From a virus: a stretch of 64,000 nt of DNA. The DNA lies in IMG/VR virus record IMGVR_UViG_3300006752_000018, positions 1 to 64,000 of that record, one strand, 5' to 3'. Every line of letters begins with the position of its first letter. The first letter of the stretch is position 1. Both the position numbers and the translations under genes were made by a program. This document shows positions 56,842-63,208 of this stretch, piece by piece. The notes beneath the pieces are model-generated. The model made no database searches and was not told where the DNA came from. It saw only the letters and a program-made list of their open reading frames with translations.

Positions 56842-57591
56842 ATGGCAGGCTTAAGAAGTTTATTAGATTACGGATCCGACGGAGGAGTACCAACAAACGG
56901 CACAATGTCAGTTGTAAGGATATTAGCATCATCACCGTCTAATGTTAACAACGGAGGTGCCTGTTGTCTATTTACTGTGCCTGCAAACGTTAAATGGATA
57001 GGTGTAGAATTGTGGGGAGGCGGTGGCGCTGGCGCTGGCGCACCTAACTGTCACGCTGGCCGCAGCGGCGGCCCTGGCGCTTATGGAAGAAAAATATTTG
57101 AAACTTCTCCAGGAACTCAGTGGACAATTTGCGCAGGCGGAACTACGTGCTGTAGATCAAGTTGTTGCGGATGCACCGGTTTTGGATCATATATATGTCA
57201 AGGCTCTACAGCTTGTATGTGCGTAAGCGGAGGCTCGGCCGGATGCACACTCAGTTACGGTAACTGTAGTTGCGGTAATTCATTAAATAATTGTCAAACA
57301 GGGTGTGTCAATGGTGCAACATTATGTATTCGTCCTGTACAAGGACACGGAAAATGGACATACGGTGGTAAGTGCAACTTCAAACAGTTTGCTCCAGGAG
57401 CGCCATATGCACATACGACAGGAATATGGAGTATGACAGGTTGTGCAACATGTCATGGATTAGCATTTATGGGAGGTTGCGTACCATATCCAGGACACGG
57501 TGGCATGAGCGGTAATAGTGCAGGTGGTACTGTTTGTGGTGCACCGGGCGGATCTGGTATGGTACAAATACTATATATTGCATCGGAATAA
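56842..57591 (+). CDS. Cysteine-rich, glycine-rich adhesin-like protein 2
   Basis: This 249-residue protein has 23 cysteines by my count. It starts after TTAAGGATATAAA, 13 nt behind the chaperone-like gene. It shares with its paralogs NNGGACCLFTVPANV, a VELWGGGGAGAGAP glycine turn, a WTICAGGTTCCRSSCCGC cluster, a TYGGKCNFKQF segment and a C-terminus CGAPGGSGMVQILYIASE. The middle part is variable between the three copies, as expected for a receptor-binding surface. It is translated just ahead of adhesin 3, with no chaperone gene between them, so the downstream chaperone may serve both. Confidence 0.8.
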   Translation: MAGLRSLLDYGSDGGVPTNGTMSVVRILASSPSNVNNGGACCLFTVPANVKWIGVELWGGGGAGAGAPNCHAGRSGGPGAYGRKIFETSPGTQWTICAGGTTCCRSSCCGCTGFGSYICQGSTACMCVSGGSAGCTLSYGNCSCGNSLNNCQTGCVNGATLCIRPVQGHGKWTYGGKCNFKQFAPGAPYAHTTGIWSMTGCATCHGLAFMGGCVPYPGHGGMSGNSAGGTVCGAPGGSGMVQILYIASE

Positions 57592-57600
57592 GGATAGAAA

Positions 57601-58344
57601 ATGGCTAATTTAAGAGATTATTTATATGGATACGAAGCAGGAGGAGCCAATGTTCCGCAAGAGTTAGTGGTATTTAACACTAATATTACTACAGGTAACA
57701 ACGGAGGTAAGTGTTGTTTATATACTGTAGGACCTAATATGACTAGCGTCAGCGGCGAAGTTTGGGCAGGCGGTGGTGCAGGCGCAGGCGGATATTGTTG
57801 CACATTTGGTTGTGGCGGCAGTCCAGGAGGCTATGTAGAATTTAATGCACCGGTTACGCCTGGCGATAGTATAACAGTATGTGCAGCTGGTTCAACTTGT
57901 TGTAGAAGTTACAGTAGTTGCCAAAACGGTGCCAATTCTTATATTTGTAAGCCGGGTACATGGTGTATTATAGCATGTGGTGGCTGTCACGGTTATTGGC
58001 AATGTAATGGATTTTATTGCTACACATGTCAACGTGTTTGTCAAGAAAACGGCGGAGCTATTAGTGGTAGTGGTGCTACAGGTACAATACATCCAAGAAA
58101 TTTGTCATATGTGTTTAATAACAACTGGTGTTACAACCACACTTATGAAGTTAATCCAGGACCTGCAATGACAGGACATACACGTATGTTTGAAAATGGT
58201 TGCTGTATGAATAGATACGGCGCAGGATGTTACTTCGGAACATTTCCAGGCGGAGGTGGCATGACATCGCATACACAAGGCGGTTGTACTAGCCAATGTG
58301 GAACACCGGGCGCCGGCGGCCAAGTATATTTAATATTTAGATAG
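57601..58344 (+). CDS. Cysteine-rich, glycine-rich adhesin-like protein 3
   Basis: This 247-residue protein has 23 cysteines by my count. It starts 9 nt after adhesin 2, with AAGGATAG before the ATG. It conserves NNGGKCCLYTVGPNM, VWAGGGAGAGGYCC, a VCAAGSTCCRSYSSC block and the terminal CGTPGAGGQVYLIF. The central ~110 residues (IIACGGCHGYWQCNGFYCYT and following) differ from the other two copies and are rich in aromatic residues and histidines. The three proteins look like products of tandem duplication followed by divergence of the middle. It is followed 8 nt downstream by a chaperone-like gene. Confidence 0.8.
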   Translation: MANLRDYLYGYEAGGANVPQELVVFNTNITTGNNGGKCCLYTVGPNMTSVSGEVWAGGGAGAGGYCCTFGCGGSPGGYVEFNAPVTPGDSITVCAAGSTCCRSYSSCQNGANSYICKPGTWCIIACGGCHGYWQCNGFYCYTCQRVCQENGGAISGSGATGTIHPRNLSYVFNNNWCYNHTYEVNPGPAMTGHTRMFENGCCMNRYGAGCYFGTFPGGGGMTSHTQGGCTSQCGTPGAGGQVYLIFR

Positions 58345-58352
58345 GATGAGTA

Positions 58353-58970
58353 ATGACGACAATAAATGTAGATTTTAGTTATAAAGCACCAAACAAACGT
58401 GGTGAACCTAACTTAGAAAATTACACTCTAGCATCGTGGTCATATACAGGACCAGATAGGATATGGGTGTTTATAGATGCCGAAACGGGGCAACTTGAAC
58501 CGAGAGATGCATTAACTGTAGAAACAGACGGAGAAACATTTAATCCTGTACCAACAGAAATTAAAGTAGAAGTTGATCCGACTCGTGATCCATTAGTAGC
58601 AACTTTAGCTGCAACAGACTTTGATGGCGATGCTCCTACAAGATCATGGGCCCTTCCAGATGGTAGAACACATATAGATTTTGATCCTTTACCGCCACAC
58701 GAAGCATACCGTTGTGAAGGTGTTGTGTACGATGCAGCAGCTAATACTTGGTCTTACACATGGGATAGAAATTTAATTACGTGGGACCAAGTAAAAAGTA
58801 CACGTGACTCTCTATTAATTTGGAGTGATCCTAGAGTTAGAGATGATATACCAGAAAGTGTAAAAGCACCGTGGGTAACATATAGACAAGCATTAAGAGA
58901 TATTACTACTGTTTGGGCAGGGCATGAAGCATGGGAAGTACTTATGCCAAATATACCAGAAGGCGGCTAA
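58353..58970 (+). CDS. Probable tail-fibre assembly chaperone 2
   Basis: This 205-residue protein is a paralog of the one at nt 56178. The N-terminal part carries FSYKAPNKRGEPN and GPDRIWVFIDAETGQL; the latter matches GPDKWYVFVDETTGIM of the paralog. The C-terminal part (ITWDQVKSTRDSLLIWSDP, then VKAPWVTYRQALRDITTVWA, then MPNIPEGG) fits the tail assembly chaperone pattern of a conserved R-D, S-D, W..YR.ALRDI and a proline-containing tail. It closes the adhesin cluster and is followed by a terminator hairpin. Its likely client is adhesin 2, adhesin 3 or both. Confidence 0.8.
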   Translation: MTTINVDFSYKAPNKRGEPNLENYTLASWSYTGPDRIWVFIDAETGQLEPRDALTVETDGETFNPVPTEIKVEVDPTRDPLVATLAATDFDGDAPTRSWALPDGRTHIDFDPLPPHEAYRCEGVVYDAAANTWSYTWDRNLITWDQVKSTRDSLLIWSDPRVRDDIPESVKAPWVTYRQALRDITTVWAGHEAWEVLMPNIPEGG

Positions 58971-58995
58971 ACCACTTTTAGTTTAATTTTGTATG

Positions 58996-59022
58996 CCTCT
59001 CTATAAGTAATTTATAGAGAGG
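58996..59022 (+). terminator. Intrinsic terminator whose 3' arm carries the next gene's Shine-Dalgarno
   Basis: A perfect 11-bp stem (CCTCTCTATAA at nt 58996-59006 with TTATAGAGAGG at nt 59012-59022) has a 5-nt loop and is followed by TATTTTT. The GAGAGG in the 3' arm lies 7 nt before the ATG at nt 59030 and is the only ribosome-binding-like sequence there. It is the only clear stem-plus-T-tract terminator I saw in the window. Confidence 0.85.
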
Positions 59023-59029
59023 TATTTTT

Positions 59030-60001
59030 ATGTCAGAAAGAAACAAAGCATTTTTTATTAATGGTGGCGCAGGCCGTGTAATTACAAGCATTCCAGCATT
59101 AGAATTGTTCGAAAAAGAAAATCCAAATAACGATTTTATAATAGTATGTGAGGGCGGAACTGATTTTTATAAAGGACATCCGCAATTGCATAAACGTGCA
59201 TACGATGTATGGCATAAAAATTTATTTGAAGATAAATTAAAAGATATGGATTTAATAAGTCCTGAGCCGTATAGAGTTTGGGAATATTATAATCAAAAAG
59301 GCAGTTTAGCTCAAGCATACGACATAGAAATTAACAAACAAGGTCTTAGAGAGTTGCCTCGTCCTCACATCTACCTTGGAAAACAAGAAACTGTCTTTGC
59401 ACAAAAACTTATAAAAGAAATTAAAGAAAAAACAAAAAAAGAAAAAGTAATAGTATTTCAGCCATTTGGTAGAGGTATTATGAATGAAGACGGTATGATT
59501 TTAGATCCTACTGGAAGAAGTTTCGAGCCTGAAGCTGTTGTAAGTATTGTGAGAAAACTTTCTAAAAAGTTTGCAGTAGTGTTTATGTCAGAAATAGGTA
59601 TACAATTTGGTGACTACGATATTAAAGAACCTATAGCTATACCTCAAGGAGCTGACTTAAGAGAATGGTCTGCTATAATAAATCAAGCAGATTATTTTTT
59701 AGGATGCGATAGTGTAGGACAACATATGTCATATGCATTGCGCACCCCTGCAACAATTGTTTTAGGTAGTACATACGAAATAAACGTGTCATATCCTGGC
59801 TGTAAATATTTTGATATTTTAGATATGGGAGAAGATGCTAGAATGTATAGTCCTATACGTATAACTGTAGATGAGTATACAGATAGAATGAACGAAGGTG
59901 TTATGAGAATGAATGATAAAATAGAAAATGTTATTGTTGAATCGTGTGTTAAAAATCAAAAAAAATGGAATGGTAAACCTGAGCTAAAGGATGCAGCCTA
60001 A
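59030..60001 (+). CDS. Glycosyltransferase family 9-like (heptosyltransferase-like) protein
   Basis: This is a 323-residue protein. Near the N-terminus, INGGAGRVITSIPALELFEK (residues ~10-29) fits the G-x-G/D...P.L..L loop at the start of family-9 glycosyltransferases. KVIVFQPFGRG (~143) and DYFLGCDSVGQHMSYALRTP followed by ATIVLGST (from D221, including D227, S228 and H232) fit the C-terminal nucleotide-sugar-binding part, normally D-x2-x-x2-D-S-G-x2-H. Length is close to the ~320-350 residues usual for the family. It lacks a signal peptide, so it acts in the host cytoplasm. The next gene overlaps by one base (TAATG) and encodes a carbamoyltransferase, implying a joint sugar-modification task. 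The substrate (virion protein, host surface glycan or DNA base) cannot be told. Its ribosome-binding site lies in a terminator stem. Confidence 0.78.
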   Translation: MSERNKAFFINGGAGRVITSIPALELFEKENPNNDFIIVCEGGTDFYKGHPQLHKRAYDVWHKNLFEDKLKDMDLISPEPYRVWEYYNQKGSLAQAYDIEINKQGLRELPRPHIYLGKQETVFAQKLIKEIKEKTKKEKVIVFQPFGRGIMNEDGMILDPTGRSFEPEAVVSIVRKLSKKFAVVFMSEIGIQFGDYDIKEPIAIPQGADLREWSAIINQADYFLGCDSVGQHMSYALRTPATIVLGSTYEINVSYPGCKYFDILDMGEDARMYSPIRITVDEYTDRMNEGVMRMNDKIENVIVESCVKNQKKWNGKPELKDAA

Positions 60002-61782
60002 TGATTAAAAAAGATCCTATATGGATTGCTGCTATTGCTAGAGGTCATAATGCAAGTGTATGTCTTTTAAAAGATGGTGAAATTATTTTTAATATTGAAG
60101 AAGAAAGGTTAAGCCGCCAGAAGTATGACGGTGGACCGTTTGCTGGAATGTATAAAATATTAGAATATACAAATAAATTAGATTATCTAGTTGTAGCACA
60201 TACCCAACCATTAAATGAAGCAGGTAGAATAGACTTTAGTGGTGATGATATGTATACAGGCTTAGCAAGAAAACTTGGTCTTATTGATAGGAAACAAAAT
60301 CCATATGACCACCCTCAAGTAATTGATATGAGTAGTTATCACCATAAACTACATGCAGCATGTGCTTTTTATAGAAGCGGTTTTAAAGAAGCAGCTGGCT
60401 TAGTTGTTGACGGCGCAGGTACATTTATTAATATGGGAGATACTATAGTTTGGGAAGTTGAAACTATATTTGATTGTTCTTATCCTAATAACTTAGCTAC
60501 TGTAAGAAAGAATATTGGCACTACGGGTCCGTTAGTTGAAAAATTTGCAGAAGGTATTGATAGTAGTATCTTTAATGATAATGGTACACACGAAGCATAT
60601 GTAACTGAAAAAGCCGGAATAACAAAAACTTATGAAGCTGTTACAGAATATTGTGGATGGAATTTTATTGAAGCCGGAAAAACAATGGGTTTGTTTCCGT
60701 ATGGTAACCCAAACGAAAATATTCCAAAACTTTTTCATAGTACACTATACGGCGATGTCAGTAATAGAAATTTAATTATACCAACATATCCTAACGGTGC
60801 ATATGTTAACAAAGATGTATACGAAGAATTATATGAATCTGGTGATGAGGAACAGGATCTTACACTATTACAAAATAGGCGTGACTTAGCCTATGCTGTA
60901 CAAACACAAACACAAGAACAAGTGGTAAAACTAATTCGTAAAGCAGTTGAAATGACTGGTAAAAATAAGGTTGTAATAAGTGGCGGCTATGGATTAAACT
61001 GTGTTGCTAACTACTACTACTTAGATAATTTAGATGACATTGAAATATATGTTGAGCCTGTATCTAATGATAGTGGAACAGCAATGGGCGCAGCATTACT
61101 TCAATGGTATGAAATTACTAACGATACAACTGTTCGAAAAAGGACAGATACGTTATACGAAGGATTTCAATATTGTTATTCAAATGACGAAATTGAAACA
61201 TTGGCAAAAAAATATAATGCTACAGTGCAAGATGCAGTTGATGAAGATGTAATTAATTTAATTACAACAAAAAATATTGTAAGTATATTTCAAGGAAAGT
61301 CGGAAAATGGTCCCCGTGCATTAGGAAACAGAAGTATACTTTATGATCCTACAGATCCAAATGGAAAAGATTTTGTAAACGAAATAAAACGCAGGGAATA
61401 CTTTCGTCCATTTGCAGGTAGTATATTAGAAGAAGATGTACATGAGTGGTTTGACTTACGTGGCATGGATAGTTCGCCTACAATGATGTATGCTGTAAAT
61501 TGTCAACCCGGTATAGAAGAAAAGATTCCCGCAATTATTCACATAGACGGAACATGTCGTATACAAACTGTTAACGAAGAACAAAACCCAAACTATTATA
61601 AACTTATCAAGGCGTTTAAAGATGCAACAGGATGTCCAATTATTTTTAATACATCGTTTAACTTAGGGGGAGAACCCCTTGTTGAAACATTAGAAGATGC
61701 GTTATGGACGCTATCACAAAGTGGTATTAACTACTTGTATCTACCAGAATTTGGAAAATTAATAACATGTATAACCGAATAA
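60001..61782 (+). CDS. NodU/CmcH-family O-carbamoyltransferase
   Basis: This is a 593-residue protein, near the usual 550-600 for the family. The N-terminal Kae1/YrdC-like (ASKHA) half has GHNASVCLLKDGEI (HNAS at 16-19), EERLSRQKYDG, the metal-binding histidines of YHHKLHAACAFYRSGF (H114, H118) and VVDGAGTF (D137). EAGKTMGLFPYG and KVVISGGYGLNCVANYYYL follow, then EPVSNDSGTAMGAAL. The C-terminal domain has the family signature FQGKSENGPRALGNRSIL (GPRALGNRS at 437-445), FRPFAGSI and FNTSFNLGGEPLVE. Known members transfer a carbamoyl group from carbamoyl phosphate, via carbamoyl-AMP, to a hydroxyl, usually of a sugar. It overlaps the glycosyltransferase by one base. Target inferred only: a sugar on virion fibres, host surface or DNA. 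Confidence 0.92.
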   Translation: MIKKDPIWIAAIARGHNASVCLLKDGEIIFNIEEERLSRQKYDGGPFAGMYKILEYTNKLDYLVVAHTQPLNEAGRIDFSGDDMYTGLARKLGLIDRKQNPYDHPQVIDMSSYHHKLHAACAFYRSGFKEAAGLVVDGAGTFINMGDTIVWEVETIFDCSYPNNLATVRKNIGTTGPLVEKFAEGIDSSIFNDNGTHEAYVTEKAGITKTYEAVTEYCGWNFIEAGKTMGLFPYGNPNENIPKLFHSTLYGDVSNRNLIIPTYPNGAYVNKDVYEELYESGDEEQDLTLLQNRRDLAYAVQTQTQEQVVKLIRKAVEMTGKNKVVISGGYGLNCVANYYYLDNLDDIEIYVEPVSNDSGTAMGAALLQWYEITNDTTVRKRTDTLYEGFQYCYSNDEIETLAKKYNATVQDAVDEDVINLITTKNIVSIFQGKSENGPRALGNRSILYDPTDPNGKDFVNEIKRREYFRPFAGSILEEDVHEWFDLRGMDSSPTMMYAVNCQPGIEEKIPAIIHIDGTCRIQTVNEEQNPNYYKLIKAFKDATGCPIIFNTSFNLGGEPLVETLEDALWTLSQSGINYLYLPEFGKLITCITE

Positions 61783-61786
61783 ATAC
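61778..61786 (+). promoter_or_regulatory. T4-type late promoter overlapping a stop codon
   Basis: AATAAATAC includes the TAA stop of the carbamoyltransferase gene (nt 61780-61782). AAGGAG and the ATG at nt 61806 follow. Confidence 0.68.
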
Positions 61787-61805
61787 ATTATCAAGGAGAT
61801 TGTAA

Positions 61806-62216
61806 ATGGCAATATTTATTGACAAGTATTTACAAGTAGGTAGAAAAAATACTATAAGTCTAAAAAACGATACACAATTAATGAGAACCGGTCCGTGGGT
61901 AGCTATTCCATTAGAAACGGAATTTGATCGTTTTTATTTAGGAGATTTTACAGGCGCAGAGTATACAATCTTTGTAGACTTGGATACACAAAATAAAGAA
62001 ATGTTAAAAATATTAGTAGTTGCATCTTTAGACAAAGCAACACTTACAGTTTTTGGAAGATCAAATTTGGGCAATGAAATTGTAAGTCTAAGTGCTACAG
62101 TAAATGATTCTTATGTAAGTTTGAAGGCTACTCCTAGTGCCGATGCATATAAAAATAGTAAATTAGTTTACAATGCATTTTACTTCCAAAATCAAAATTT
62201 ATTGGTTCCTTACTAA
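61806..62216 (+). CDS. Small probable structural protein
   Basis: This 136-residue protein is preceded by a late promoter and CAAGGAGATTGTAA. The sequence is predicted all-beta (GPWVAIPLETEFDRFYLGDF, EYTIFVDLDT, MLKILVVASLDKATLTVFG, NAFYFQNQNLLVPY), without a signal peptide, membrane segment or catalytic motif. The ribosome-binding region resembles that of the small gene at nt 44884, but the proteins are not obviously related. It is flanked by two late promoters, so it may be expressed as a single-gene unit at high level. Function unknown; virion or fibre-joint component is the likely class. Confidence 0.74.
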   Translation: MAIFIDKYLQVGRKNTISLKNDTQLMRTGPWVAIPLETEFDRFYLGDFTGAEYTIFVDLDTQNKEMLKILVVASLDKATLTVFGRSNLGNEIVSLSATVNDSYVSLKATPSADAYKNSKLVYNAFYFQNQNLLVPY

Positions 62217-62218
62217 AA

Positions 62219-62227
62219 GATAAATAC
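62219..62227 (+). promoter_or_regulatory. T4-type late promoter
   Basis: GATAAATAC lies 2 nt after the preceding stop; GTAAGGAG and the ATG at nt 62243 follow. Confidence 0.72.
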
Positions 62228-62242
62228 TGTAAGGAGTGTTAA

Positions 62243-63205
62243 ATGCCTATTACATATAATCCGTTTGAATCGGAACATGGTTTTAAAAGCACAGGATTTA
62301 CAGTAGACGACCAGGGTAACATTACTGCCCGGTCTTTGTCGTTTACTATTGCTGCTGAAGACGAAACAGAAACCGACTATGCATTTTCAGAATCAGGTGC
62401 ATCTCAATTTAGAGAAACAGGCAATGACCCAGACAATCCTTCCCTTACATTGTTAAGGGGTGTGAGATATACAATTGCTCTTACACTGTCAACATTAAAT
62501 TTTAATATTTCAAACGAAGACGGGTCTGCACTATATAATACTGGTGTATCACACACTACAACTAATAATGTAACAACAACAGGTGCGTCTGCTCAAGGAA
62601 AGAGTACAGGAATTGTAACTTTTGATGTGCCTATAGATGCACCAGCAGCTTTACGCTACACAAATTCAACAGGCGCTCCGTTTGGTCAAATTGCAATATC
62701 TGATCCTGTTATAACAGGCAATGGCTCATTTAACACACTTACTGTTGCTGGCAATATGAACGCATTAGGTGCAGATGCATCTATTAGATTACAACCTACA
62801 GGACAAGGTTCTGTTAATATTTCAGCTAGTACAGGATCTATACAAGGGTTAGCAATAACCACTCCGTCAATTACAAGCACAAGCGGCTTAATTGATTTAC
62901 GTCCTCAAGACAATCCTATAACTTTAATTGCAAGAGGCTCAGGTATTGTAACAATCGACAGCGGAACTGTAGGATCAATTAATAATATAAACATAGGAAA
63001 CAATGTACCTGCTACGGGATCTTTTTCAACTCTAGAAGCAACATCAGGCACATTGAACGGAATAAATATAGGTGCAACTACACCTGGAACAGGTGCATTT
63101 ACTACCGCATCTGTTACACAATCACCGACAACAACTACCGGCATAGCAAACAAACGGTATGTAGACGAAAACGTTACTGCATTAGCAATTGCATTAGGAT
63201 CATAA
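62243..63205 (+). CDS. Fibre-like protein with a ligand-less cupredoxin-related domain
   Basis: This is a 320-residue protein. After a short N-terminus (MPITYNPFESEHGFKSTGFT), residues ~45-150 follow the cupredoxin-like domains of this window (NPSLTLLRGVRYTIAL, GASAQGKSTGIVTFDVPIDA, LRYTNSTGAPFGQIAI). At the copper positions it has LNFN instead of HPF and N-S-T-G instead of C-x2-H, so the site is absent. The C-terminal part has fibre-shaft repeats (LRPQDNPITLIARGSGIVTI, INNINIGNNVPATGSFSTLE, INIGATTPGTGAFTTASV) and ends with GIANKRYVDENVTALA, a typical end of phage fibre proteins. It has its own late promoter and lies 3 nt before the next gene. Confidence 0.8.
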   Translation: MPITYNPFESEHGFKSTGFTVDDQGNITARSLSFTIAAEDETETDYAFSESGASQFRETGNDPDNPSLTLLRGVRYTIALTLSTLNFNISNEDGSALYNTGVSHTTTNNVTTTGASAQGKSTGIVTFDVPIDAPAALRYTNSTGAPFGQIAISDPVITGNGSFNTLTVAGNMNALGADASIRLQPTGQGSVNISASTGSIQGLAITTPSITSTSGLIDLRPQDNPITLIARGSGIVTIDSGTVGSINNINIGNNVPATGSFSTLEATSGTLNGINIGATTPGTGAFTTASVTQSPTTTTGIANKRYVDENVTALAIALGS

Positions 63206-63208
63206 AAC

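Noticed and set aside
55434-58344. Diversity-generating retroelement targeting the cysteine-rich adhesins
   Set aside because: No reverse transcriptase, template repeat or adenine-biased near-identical repeat pair is visible in the window; the variable centres differ too much to be recent mutagenic copies.
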